A DNA stretch of 64,000 nucleotides, taken from assembly GCA_902729315.2 (NCBI GenBank), contig LR746274.1, positions 5,515,037 to 5,579,036 of the forward strand, in the 5' to 3' direction. The stretch comes from Spirodela intermedia. Lineage: Eukaryota > Streptophyta > Magnoliopsida > Alismatales > Araceae. The notes beneath the pieces were generated by a model, which ran no database searches, was not told where the DNA came from, and was given only the letters and a program-made list of their open reading frames with translations. Shown here in pieces: positions 37,376-49,378 of the stretch. Made by a program: the position numbers and the translations under genes. Within the stretch, counting starts at the first letter, position 1. Each line of letters begins with the position of its first letter.

Positions 37376-39118
37376 TGACGTGACTTAGTCATTGTATAAT
37401 AAATCACATAAATTTAAAATTTATAAAACTAGAAAATATTAATTTTCAGATATTTAGAAGTATTTTTGAACAAATATATCAATTATAATTCAATAAAACT
37501 TCTAAAAATAGTGGTAATTTTCTAAGTCAATCACAGGGATGTAATATAATATCGAGTAATTATTTAGAATTTTCTTCAAATAAGATAATTTTCTATGAAT
37601 TTTATACTAAGAAATAAAAATAAAACATATTTAAAATTTACGAAAAAAATAAAATAAGAGGGGTATAAGGATGATGTTAGCAACCAACGAATGTGAATTA
37701 GGCAGAAATAAAATTTTGTCTGATGATTCTTACGTAGGTGGTTACAAATGATTTAAATTGATCAAATTAAGATTTATAAAAGCTAGAAGAATCGTGATTG
37801 AGTGAAGTATAGCTTGGTAAATTTAAATCACACAAATTATCACTAAGTGAAGTGAAAATTAAGTTGAAAGTAAGAAAATAGAATTCTGACATCGCGGTGG
37901 TGATGCGTTAGCGATGCCCCCGAATATTAAACATTCAAAAGACTGTTGTGTAGTCTCTATGGCCTTGAAGGCTCCCTTTGGACAAGGACGGCATGGTCAA
38001 TCTCTAGATCTCCTTGTGAAGTCTAGAGATTAATGAAATAGGTCATCAAATCGTCTCCAATAGCTATCACTCGACAGAGTGAAAAAATGGTGACTTTGTA
38101 GCTCTCTAATAATTGCCACCCGACAGAGAGGAGCTGGATGGGGGGGTGTGTGTCAGGAAACTTCATCTTCAAGTCTGCATAACAAGAGGAGGCTCTTCAT
38201 TGCATCCAATATGCTCTCAGGAGGTGGTGACTTATCTCTCGGTGGATCGTCCTCTTCTCGACAATGACTTATTTGTCGATCAATTTGAGATGATTTACTC
38301 GATAGATTCATGATTTTTTTATCACAAATCGTTCAATAATGTTAGTAACAATGCTATGTGAATCGTGTTGACAAGATTTTTGCCGATGATCTAACGATTT
38401 TGGTGGCTTAATCCTTCACCGACGATCTGTAGGAAAGTCACGATAATCAGATAAAAATACGAGTTTTGGCTCTAGAAGGATTCAAACCCACGTCAATTGT
38501 TTGCCTATATGCGAGAGATTGAAATAAGTACTCTAATGTCCTTACCAAGTGACGTCATCACGGTATATCTTTGTTATAATAAAATGATAGTTTAGGTATT
38601 CAAATCTTCAAAGCCTTTCACGGGAGTGTGTGACGCGAGTTTAGTCCCACATCATTTGTGCGTCAAAATTTTAGACGAATATATAGTAATATCACATTTA
38701 GAAGTAATGAGTCCCTTTCTCCTACATGTACGACTACTCCTTACCTCACAATTGGCTAGCCACTAGTGACATGGAAGGAGAGTGGCACACACATGCCCTC
38801 ATCTATCCTAGTCACTCGAGCCCTTACTCATTGCTCCCCTGGACTACACTTTTAACCCGTTTGCAGGCCCAGGTGGCCAACGAGTCCCCTCATTTTGTTA
38901 TATTTTTATTTTTATTTATTTTTCTTTATTTATCTAAAAAATAAGATTATAAAAATTATATAAATTTATATAAAATCACATAATTAGCTAAAAATTTATG
39001 TTAATCGATTAAAAACTACTTTTCATATTTTAACATAAATATAAATCTATTTATCATGAGTTAAGACTAAAACTATATTATTTACTAATTAGTAACTCAT
39101 GATAATGAAGACTTATTA
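37376..39118 (-). mobile_element. Third LTR of the same family (5' LTR of a decayed element)
   Basis: A 1743-base copy, TGACGTGACTTAG to ACTTATTA, with the terminal CA mutated to TA. The flanks (AAATT and CTTGG) do not match, as expected for one LTR of a full element rather than a solo LTR. It retains the USE and TATA pair, and the ~110 bases missing from the young copy. The partner LTR is not in the window. Confidence 0.75.
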
Positions 39119-39407
39119 CTTGGTCTTTGAGGAGATGACCTTAAATTATTTGGGTGGCTGATCTCATGAATATCAATGTGTATTATGAAGGTGAATAAGT
39201 GAATGCTGAAAGGTAGTTCCCTCTAGAACTAGAAGTAATAAGTGAGGGGTGAATCAATATAAAGAGTTTTGTATTTTTGATAAGAGAGTATTAAGAGCTT
39301 TTATTGTGATATGTGTGTTGACACATCTCTTGACACATATAGGTAGGTCAGAGTGAATCTGAAAATAGAGTGATGAGTACAATTACTTGGTGCTATAACA
39401 CCATGCA

Positions 39408-39780
39408 ACTTTTCATTTTTTAGAATGCAAGGCAACAATTGTTGAACCTTCCAAACTTTGAATCTCCCAACTCTCATGAATTTTTCATTCAAATTTGAAT
39501 TAGAGTTTCCTAAATTGATGAAAAATAGTTGAGTGGCTACATTAAATCTAGATCATCAAGTTTTTCTTTCTTTATCCACAAAGTGAGCTTGTCACCATCG
39601 AGATGCTCTCTTCAAAATTTGAATATGTAATTATTTTTATCATTTTCTTATTATTCTAATACATTTAATGTTTTAGAAAGCCTATGTAATATAATTTCAA
39701 AATGATAACTACTATATAATATAGTTAGATCATCATATAATCATTAATTAAATATTTTGCATAACTTCCAATTATATAAC
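39408..39780 (-). repeat. Right arm of the inverted repeat, bracketed by 23-bp direct repeats
   Basis: Reverse complement of 32835-33207. A direct repeat whose core is GGTGCTATAACACCATGCAA lies at 39388-39410 and again at 39837-39859, on each side of this arm. The repeat core GGTG..CACC is itself palindromic. Confidence 0.8.
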
Positions 39781-39859
39781 TTTTAATTTCATATAATCAC
39801 TCTGAGATTATAGATTCACCAATGCATAATAAAAAATGGTGCTATAACACCATGCAACT

Positions 39860-41060
39860 AGCCATTGAGATCACCCAAGTAATCATCAAAACAACTATTC
39901 AGAACTACTTTTTGAATGGCACTAAGTCCAAAATTCAAGAATAAAATTACCATGGATAAGGATAAAACCCCTCCAAACATTTCAAGTGCCATTTATACTA
40001 TATAGAATCAACACTTTTCATATCATTTTCAAATACTTAAAGTAACTCTTCATCCAAAGAAGTTTTCGCACCACGAATCTCACATATTTAAGTGAAAAGA
40101 AAGTACAAGCTATAAATTATAAGGAGTGTTTTATCTATCATTTGATATTACTTTACAAACTCAATTGACTTGGGAACATCAATCTAGAGTCTGATAGTTG
40201 AGCACTAATCTAGTTGACCTGTTAGATATATAAATGTAAAATAAGTGTTTGAGAAAATTTTGGGTTATTTGTACTAATCAAATATAGAAGAGATTGGATG
40301 AAAATGCAATTTCTATTGATCATAATTTAATTTGGCTCACTCTGATTTTTTCTATATATCTTCAACATTTTCCATATATTTGAATTCCTCTTTATATTTT
40401 TTATATTAAAATATAGAATAGGATATAATCATTTCAACTGCACATCATATTAGTAGCCAAATATCTAGACCCATGAGTTTGACTCTCTCATGGTGTAGCC
40501 AAATGTAGCCAAGAGGCAGGTGGTGGCTCGTAGTGTGGGCTGGTTATTACCAAGTACTCTAGAATGTTAATGAGAGAAGGGATAAATCTCAAGAAGCTAC
40601 TGACTAGTAGAGTCTTGAGGTTAATCTCACCCATATTTGGAAACATTTTTCTTGCAATATTTTTCTTGTAAAGGACCTTAGTCCATTCACTCTGAAATAT
40701 AATTTTTTTCTTAAGCTAGTTTCCATTTTTTTTAGTTGTAAGCTATTTTTTCTCATTGAACTTTCCATGGGTTCTTAAAACTTGTGATACTGTCATAATT
40801 TTATGTTCTTAAATCTAGCGTAATTTTAAAAGCCTCGATTTTTACTAATGTTTTTTTCCCTATGTATTCTTGGCTCTGAATTTTTGTTTGTAAGCAAAGT
40901 ATGTCCATTTAATTCCATAGACTTCCCTTTGCCAAAAATCCCCCCACCCCAATCTCCCAATATGCTTCATAGAGACCAAGGCATATTTGATGGACAATCG
41001 AGATCATTGGGTCCACCAACACTATACGAGTGGGTGGCACTTTGGTGACTTCCTCAACCC
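39860..41060. other. AT-rich intergenic DNA
   Basis: Only short chance reading frames are present. No gene, RNA or repeat was recognised between the inverted-repeat arm and the U2 promoter region. Confidence 0.5.
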
Positions 41061-41066
41061 TTTTTT

Positions 41067-41115
41067 AGTCCGATACTAGAAGATATGGCTGCACCAGGAG
41101 AAGGATACTATAAAA
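41067..41115 (+). promoter_or_regulatory. Degenerate USE and TATA upstream of the U2-like sequence
   Basis: AGTCCGATACTA at 41067-41078 matches the snRNA element RTCCCACATCG at only about 6 of 11 positions. TATAAAA follows at 41109, 33 bases before the RNA start. The gap of about 30 bases resembles the Pol II class of plant snRNA promoters, as expected for U2, but the element is clearly degraded. Confidence 0.5.
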
Positions 41116-41141
41116 AAGACAATCAGGCCGTAGGCCAATTC

Positions 41142-41335
41142 ATACCTTTCTCGGCCTTTTGGCTAAGATCAAGTGTAGTATCTATTCTTATCAATTTAAT
41201 ATCTGATATGTGGGCCATCGGCCCACATGATATTAAATTAATTTCTCGTGGGAGAGGGCCCACTGCAGTGGCTTGCCACTGGGGCCTTCACGCATCGCCT
41301 TTGCTTGGCACTACTGCATGGGCTTGGCACACCCC
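41142..41335 (+). ncRNA. U2 snRNA-like sequence, probably a pseudogene
   Basis: The 194 bases run from ATACCTTTCTCGGCC to CACACCCC, the full plant U2 length. The 5' domain is intact, including the branch-point-pairing GTAGTA at 41175-41180 and the stem IIb hairpin GTGGGCC..GGCCCAC. The 3' stem-loops are recognisable (GTGGCTTGCCACTGGGG). Two bases that pair in stem IIa are changed (CTG..CAG became CTA..CAA). The Sm site is AATTTCTCG instead of a U-run, and neither a good 3' box nor a good USE is present. The gene may have been an active U2 locus in the past. A weakly expressed variant cannot be excluded. Confidence 0.85.
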
Positions 41336-43625
41336 AACCAATACTAAATGTCAAAGCTATCTTCGCCTTAACAAAAATCAACTTGAAAGCTTCTATTAAA
41401 TGATTAGGCCCATTGGTTCATTTGAAAGCTTTTGTAGATAGATGAATGAAGAGTGGAGCTAACTCAAGTATAGGGTGTTGACTTGCTCGCGCTTTCTCCT
41501 GCACCCATGTGTTGCTGGTCACCTGTTGACTTTGCAGGTCCGAAGACTAGATGTGGCAAGGACAGCAAAGCTTTGCGTGAAGGTATAGGCATTTTGTTGG
41601 AATCTGTCTTGTACTGTTTACTCTATAGATATTTTGTTGTCATAGAATGTTTGGCTTTTTCTAAGTTGACTTTGTGCTCAACCACTTCTTGAACATAATA
41701 AAGGAGTGCAGTACTCGATCAATGCCTTCTGAACTTATTAAATACAGTGTCGTTACTTCCCTATCTTGTGTTTCTAGTCAATGCTACATTCATAACTTTG
41801 TCATGATGGGTTTCAATTTCCTTAGCATTATGAATGTTGTTGTCGTTCTTTGTTTACTTCAGTATCTGATTGGACATACTTGGGTTGTTGCGCTTTATAT
41901 GCATGTTGCAATCAGAGCCTTTTATCTTGTTTTATAAATCAAGAGGTGGACTATATTCGATTAAGTGATTGTTGTATCAATGTATTCCGCCAGATTTATG
42001 ATTAAGTGTGGTTGACGTTTACTTGTTAGAGGTAACTTCAAAAGAAGAAATCATTAATCTTCTCAGGTTAATGACACCATTGAAAACTTCACAGTGATTT
42101 GCAGCACTTTTAAGTGATACTCCCACCTATTCGGAAGGTCCCGAGGAAGTTGTGTCATGGCTTACTGAGGAAGGCAATCAAGGGAGAGGGTCGGCTCTCG
42201 ATTCTCATTATTCCTGACTTTCCCGTCCAGTCTGTCCGGCATCTTTGGCAACAGAGCTGCACATTCTACTGCTAACGGCCTCATTGACACTGCCACTGCA
42301 AAGGGTTAGTTGGTTGTGTCCCTGTTATTATTCATTAGTCAAATCAGTTTGGGCGTTCCTTATTTTTTAGGACATGTGAGAAGCAAGATTTGGTGAGAGA
42401 AGAAAAATGCAAGGTTCTCATTTCTTTCATATTGGTCTATCTCTCTTCTATGTTAAGATGAAAACATTATGTAGGTAGTCGAGGAAGAAGATCCAGATGT
42501 CTCAAGCGGACTTAAAGGTATTTCTCCAAACTAAATAAATCTTAGTGCATTACTTCTTCATGTTTTTTTTATTTTAATATAATCTTAGCATCTTCATCAC
42601 TTCACCTTTTGTATTTTGGACAAACAGTGAATAACACAGATTTGATTAATCCTACACTGAGTATTACTACCCTTTTGTTTTCTCACAACATACCCCCACT
42701 ATGTTTGAGGATGAAAAAATTTAGATAAAATAGCTTCCTACTAGTTTCTCTTACTTCAATCATCAGCATAGATTGTAATGAGGACTCCGCTGATATGAAC
42801 GTGAACATGTACATGGGGATAGTATATTGGCTACAATTGGGGTAGGTGGACATTGGAGAGAAATGGACGATCTCATCGGATAACAACCTCTGTAGGATCA
42901 CTGATTGGCATGATAATGTCCAAAGCTTCTTCGAGAGGGCACTAAACTGTTGTACACCATGGCCTCTAAAGTGAAGAGGTTTGTATCTAGCGAGGGCAGA
43001 TACAAACCTCAGCGAGAATTTGTGATTGAAAAGTTCTCCATCAAGGAGATCTTCCTTATCCTTGTGTTGGAGAGCTTGCAAGTGTGTCTAGTGAACATGA
43101 GCAAGGGGACACTCACAAGATTATAGAACTTCCCTTGCTTATAATACCACGTATTGGACTTGGAGGCCTTTACTCACACTTAGACAACCTATCTTCGTGC
43201 CTAGAAGACTCTCACTTGCTCAAGAGAGGACTTCTCAACTGACAATATGAAAGCTAGTTGAGTAAGACCAATCCGAGGTGGGCTTTCCTAATTTTACCTC
43301 TAAATCATCTCTGCATGTGCTTTGTGCTCTAACCAATCACCCACTTTGCACTCTTGTCACTGTGATGATTGTGCTGCACTAACCTCAATTGTTGCAAACC
43401 TCTGTAGGGCTTCTACCTTGAGCTCTCGTGCATACACAGCCCAAACTCCTCTACATGTGCCACATAAACATCGGGTCGTGTATTGCTACTACTCTATCTC
43501 ACACCTAAAACCTCCAATTGTGCTACACAGCACCATTGTTATGTGTGCTGCACAAATGCGCACTCAATTTCATACTGGCGGTGTGGATCTGCTAAGTTAA
43601 GAGGGTCACATCCTCCCCCCACACT
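41336..43625. other. No gene recognised; probable retroelement flank
   Basis: Several short open frames are present, for example a stretch near 41538-41580 bounded by TTTGCAG and GTATAG that looks like an exon but matches no family I know. The part after 42600 is adjacent to the decayed gypsy element and may be its 3' end or LTR, but I cannot define boundaries. Confidence 0.4.
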
Positions 43626-46600
43626 AGAAACTAACCTCTTCTTTAGAGGATTTTGTTTGAAATATTTGTTGACGAGGTTCTCAAATTGTCATATGTTGAC
43701 ATCATACTCCCACGTCTCATCCTCTTCTAGGGCTTCTCTTCCACTCCACAAGGAAGTAGATATAATGATTCAGGTTGAATTACTCATCCTGATTAATCTC
43801 TTTGTCCAACTATAGCCTCAGCTTTGGTGGTAAAGAGCTTACACATTGTCGATGGGGCTTGTCAAGTTTGATTCCACTTCTTGTTGTCCTTGTCTAACTT
43901 GTACGTATTGAGAATCAAAATATGAAAGAATTGGTGGATCATTACTGTACACAGTAGATTGAGGTTGTAGGTCACTTTTTTTGATACATGCCACAATATC
44001 AAAAGGTTCATCAAAGTGGGAGTATCAAACCCCAATGATGCTTCATCCTCATGGCATTCTTGTACAACCCAGCATTGAATCATAACAAGACTTACCTGCC
44101 ACCATAAAACTCCTCATTGATGGTATGGCATGGTATGCTTTTTCTAAGAAGGTTAGTAGCCATTGTCTCTAGCTACCTTGAAAGATGATTACCCTATCAT
44201 CGAAGTATGATGAAGACTATAAAAGATTACATAATATCCAAAAAAATAGACCAAATTCGTATGATATGTGGTGTCATATTACTACAAATACTCTACTAGA
44301 ATAATGCTAATCCTCTCAATCTGCCCACCTATCTATGGGTGGAACTTAATAGAGAGCCTAAGTTGGTTGCCCATATATTTGGAAAGGGTTATCCACTAAA
44401 AGTCAACTAATTTCGAAACAATTTTATTCTAAAACCATCCATAACCAACACTACACCTAATACCAGTATAAAAACTTTTGATTAAGGGAGAGGGGAAAAA
44501 AATGATCCTTTTATTCATCCTTCCACCAAGTGACACTAGGATTCTTTATGCCCTTCATTTATTCTCATGTTGTTCTGTGATAAAAAAATCTGACTTTTAA
44601 TTTGTTGTGAATTCATTTTTATTATTATTATTTTTTAAATGAAGAAATTTGATTGAGTGATAAAAGTTTGACCTCATTCTGAGGTTACATAAGTGGGATC
44701 TCATTCGCACAAAGGGCGAGGATGACATGGAGGGTGAAAGACCTCTTTTTTTAGAGGGGATGTGATAATACTAGAGATAGACTCCAGTTCGCTCATCATA
44801 TTTGAAGAAATTGGTTGATCTGCATTTGGGCTAAAAGAGCCTTTGAGTTCATAAAGTTGGAATATCTGGTTGACAGTAGTAAGACGTGTAAACCTTCATG
44901 TTGTGCACCATGAGGTGTTCCTGCAAGACAAGAATTTGCTGCAGTAAGTGGTTCTAAGAAAGAAATAAAATGATATAAAGTGGTGAGAAAAGAGTTGTTA
45001 TGATAGTGAGGAGTATAGAACTATGCCGAAGTATGACAATAAGCCCAAATATGAATTTGACTTCCTAGTGTTGCACACGTCTAATCCCTCTGACCAAGAT
45101 CTTATTAGTACCATCAGTTGCCGTACTTCCTCTAAGTAGGTAAGGAACCTTTTACCCCACGAGAAATGACTTGGTCTCTTTTTCTAACTCTTTTCTTTTC
45201 TCTTATTCTCTCTCTCTTCTTTCTCTCTCTTTTTTTTTTTTTTTTTTTTTTTTTGTTAAGGGCCTCTTCTTTTACCCTCCACTAATGCCCATTATTTGGT
45301 GTACAAGGGTAATTCCCTTTGGAGGTTGTGAATTCATTTAGATGATAGGTAGATTAATCAAAAAAAAAATGATTTATAGCATTTTTATTTATGATTTTGC
45401 TTGAATTCATTCATCCACCAATCCCCAATGTCAAAGAGGAAAATCCTGATTTATGGTCCATTTTATATCTAATTCTTTACATTTTCAAGGTTGGATTTTT
45501 TCTACTTTCAATTAAGAACTAGATTATGCATCAAAAATCGATCAATTCATCCTAGATTTTGAATTTGTCCTTCTGCCTCATCTCCATTGTTGGAGGATTT
45601 TCACATTTTAATATCATTCTATGGATGTTGTGGAATCAATAATGGAGTGTATAATCTTGTATTTTAACTTTGTCCTTTGTAGGTTTAACAAATGTGACAT
45701 TTGTGAATAAAATTTATGCATCTTTCTTTAGCTTGAGTTAATAATATCATTTTTCAATTGATTGTAGAGTCTTGTCTTGACCAAAATGTCTTACTAATCC
45801 TAAATAGTGTAATTCATGTAGTAGATTCTCTCTTAGAGAATAGTGAGGAATACATAATTGTGTTCTACGAAATAAGAAGCCATCATGTAAGTGAAAACTT
45901 TAGTTAATAACCTAGACATACAGCTCATATATTGTTGAATAAAATCATCATCGTCTAGATATAACTCTTTGAGATAATCAAATCTTGTGATCTCAACACA
46001 TAGGTTCACCAAACATATTATTTTTCTATTAAGAGCATCTACAACTCGATTTAGTTTTTCAGACCTGTGTTTAATAAGAAAAGTAAAATAGTGAATGAAA
46101 GAGATTCATCTAGCATGTATCTTATTGATAGAACTTTAACTATTGATTAATTTAAGAGCTTGACAATCTATATATGAAATAAACTCATATTAAATCATTT
46201 AATATTTATATGCTTGTAAAGCACAAATCAAAACATAAAATTTCAATTCATATCTTTTTTCTCTTTCATCGAATGCTTTTTATTGAAAAATACTATTATT
46301 CGACCTTCTTGTGATATTACAACTCTAATGTCAACTATAGACTCATCACATTTCACTTCAAATAGTTTATCAAAATTTGAAAGGACTAAAATAGAAGCAT
46401 AATATAATTTATCTTTTATTATGATAAAATTATTATTAACTTCATCAATCCATTTGAAATTACTTTTTTCATACATTTAGTAACTAAACACATTATTGAG
46501 TTTAAATCTCAGATGAATCTTCTATACAATGATGTTAATTCATGAAAGCTTCAAACCTCATGAACTGTGGTCGATATTGGATAATCTTTGATAGCTCTGA

Positions 46601-47060
46601 CATTTTCTTCATCTACTTTGATCTTATCTCTACTTATAATATATCTAAAAAATAACAAACTACTAGTTATAAAATCATATTTCTTCAAGTTAATATGTAA
46701 TTCATTATATTATAATACTTTAAACACTAATTTAAGATATTTAATATGTTCTTCTTATGTAATACAATAACTAAAAATGTCATCAAAGTAAACAAAATTA
46801 AATTTACTAATAAAATATTTCAAAACTTGATTCATTACTCTCATAAATGTACTTTAGTTTAGTTTTAAAAATACATCATCAACCACTCAAAAGACCTACT
46901 TTAATTTTAAAAGTAGTTTTCCACTCATCTCCTGGTCGAATTTAGATTTGATGGTAGTCTTTAAATCAATTTTATAAAAAAATAATTATTTTATCTATTC
47001 AGTCTTGAAATATAATGAAATCTAATTTTGAGAAAGGGCATTCTTCATGATAACCATCTT
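43626..47060 (-). mobile_element. Decayed Ty3/gypsy chromovirus (RT, RNase H, integrase, chromodomain)
   Basis: In minus-strand order the remnant has reverse transcriptase at about 47060-46508 with the YFDD catalytic motif at 46779-46790. RNase H follows at 46476-46243, with its continuation to about 46000. An integrase core piece lies at 44396-44285, recognisable by GGQIER. A chromodomain-like end (DETWEY) lies at 43765-43626. This order, with a C-terminal chromodomain, identifies a plant chromovirus. Stop codons and frameshifts occur in every domain, so the element is dead. A T-run of more than 20 bases lies at about 45231-45255. No LTRs were identified. Confidence 0.8.
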
Positions 47061-47069
47061 TGTCAATAT

Positions 47070-49378
47070 GAGTAGATTTACCTCATGACATCTATGAATC
47101 TTGATTTAGAATATTGATTAGCTTCGATAAGATTTCAACTTGTGTCTTAAGTTACATCATAAATCTACTATGGGCAATAGCAAACCAACCACTCACTATG
47201 GAGGCTGGCTAACTCTTAGGATTCCCCTTACAGTTGATAGGATTAGTCAAATCATTACATGACCAAATAGGTGATGGCGGCACAATGGCTCAAGGTGAAC
47301 TGATGGCCCCCAATTATATGAAGGTTTGGGTCAATGAGAGGGGATTGAAGATTATAGAGAGGAAGCTGACCATCAAAGATCTGCCATCCTGAAGAGGTGA
47401 CCTTGAAGATCTCTTTGAAGAGTCGTTTGTCCCCCTTACCCCTTCCTATTGTTAAATTTTCTTATTTTCTCAAACTCTTCCAAGATCGACAGAATTATTA
47501 CTATAATCGAGAATATTTCTAAGTAAAAGACAATAAAAGTACTTTGCTCATCCAACTTCTCATGCGTCTCCCCCAAAATTCCGCCCATGTTCAATTGGGT
47601 ACCCATCAAATATCCGTTGAAGTTGGTAGACCAACTTTCAACTTTCTTCTCTTTAGTATTACGAATCGTTGTTTCCTTGTCTTCATTACCTCATCTGCAC
47701 CAACCACTTTCCCTTCAGATTTGTAATGTTTTCTGTCCGATTTCAAATTTATTCTTCCTAGCCGTCAAAAAACCTTATATTCGACTTTGTTTATTCGCGT
47801 TAGATCTTCTTTTTCCCTCGCAAGATTTCATTCGTTTCCCGTCAGAATCTTCCACCTGTTTTTCTTCATTCGTCTGTTGTGATTTCTCGTACATTTTCCA
47901 TGGCGATCTTCCAACCATTTTTTCTAGTTCATCCATCATTTATCGTCGCGATTTTTCATCCATTTATCCCTCGTTCATCCGTTTATTTCCATTGCGATTC
48001 TTCGTCTCATTTATTCTTCTTGTTCGTCCGTGTTTCCTCATCACGATTAGCCCTCCTTTTCCTCATTCCGTTAAGAGAGAGATAGAGATCTTAAAGGTTG
48101 GAGTAGGCTACATGGCCCAAAACCATTATAAATCCAAGTTTTGTAACTTGAATGAAAAATTAGAAATCAAGGAGAGGTTTGAAAAATATCAATTCATCTC
48201 CCTTTCCATCTCTATTTCACTTCCAGCCTCCTTAAAATGAGCACATTTTTCTTCAAGCATTTTGATCATCATTATAGGTTTCATATAATAATGTATTTCT
48301 GTTATCATTTGCATAAGTTAATTGACTGGAGAAAGATATGGATGTTCATCAAACTGAATGAAATATAAGCGTTTGAGCTCAATAGAAGCAGTTCATATAA
48401 ATTGGTGGGATCCAATTATTGAGGTTGATGTTGTCCAAATGGTCAGAACTGGGTCAATCATCAACCCTCTCTACTCGTCTTCTTGATTAAAGGGACAACA
48501 TCTAGGATATCTCATGATAAAACTTAATATTGATAATTGGAATCAAGGGAATCTAAAACAAGTAAAATACAAATTTAAAAGGAAAACTTGTTGCATTACA
48601 AGAAGGGAACTTTTGTGTCTAACAAATTGGTGGAATAAACATGATTATTAGGAGACTTGCCTCACTCTTGAACAATGTTGTATACATAGTTCCATGGCAC
48701 TTGGTATTGATTAGATATAATATAATATTCTAATGAATAAATATGAAAATTGACCTTCTCAAACAGATGAGAGAATGCCTAGTATGCTAGAGGAATTAAC
48801 ATAAGAACACCTACATGTAGTAGAAAAAGCTTGCCTGGATATATCCATGGAAGTTCTTGAATCCTGACCTCTCTCATCAAGCAAGCTCTCCAAGTATAGG
48901 CACTTCCTTGCAATACCGTAACCCATTTCAGCTAAACCCATAAGCATGCCACTCTCTCACTGATAGTATAGTCAAAATCCGGTCAAAATCTTGGCTAATT
49001 GATCGAAGTGGGTACCTCCAGTAGATCCATAGATCATGGAAAATGATTTCTCAGCGTCATCTTGGTCAATTAGGGAAGGAGTACCTTGAGCCACAAAGCA
49101 CCAAATTCAGGTTTAGCTCGGCCAAACTCAAGTGCAGAGAGTGATGAGATTTTCTTGGATGATTCTATATTTGTTGAAAAATGGGTGCAATTTAATTGCA
49201 TTGAATCATCCTCGAGTATGTTGTTTCTACCACTTGTAATCAAACTTGGCACTAATCTTACTCTGCTCAAAGAAACTTTGCTCCTTTGCATAATGCACAT
49301 ATATGTGTCCATGAACCTGATATTTATGCATTCACAGAGGAAGAGGAAGGACGAGAGAGGAGAGAATAAATGGGGGAG
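47070..49378. other. Intergenic DNA with a degenerate ~46-bp periodicity
   Basis: A pyrimidine-rich stretch at about 47590-48240 stays open on the plus strand for 217 codons. Its composition (Phe, Ser, Ile, Leu) and repeated TTCATCC/CGATT words suggest low-complexity DNA rather than a gene. CGAT cores recur at 47904, 47949, 47995 and 48044. The remainder is AT-rich with no gene recognised; the last few hundred bases are the 3' side of the calmodulin-like gene. Confidence 0.5.

Noticed and set aside
43862..44083. 73-codon minus-strand frame as a separate gene
   Set aside because: It lies between the integrase and chromodomain remnants of the decayed gypsy element and is most simply part of it.
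47587..48240. 217-codon open reading frame on the plus strand
   Set aside because: Pyrimidine-rich, dominated by Phe/Ser/Ile/Leu, with a repeating DNA pattern and no domain; best explained as low-complexity repeat DNA.
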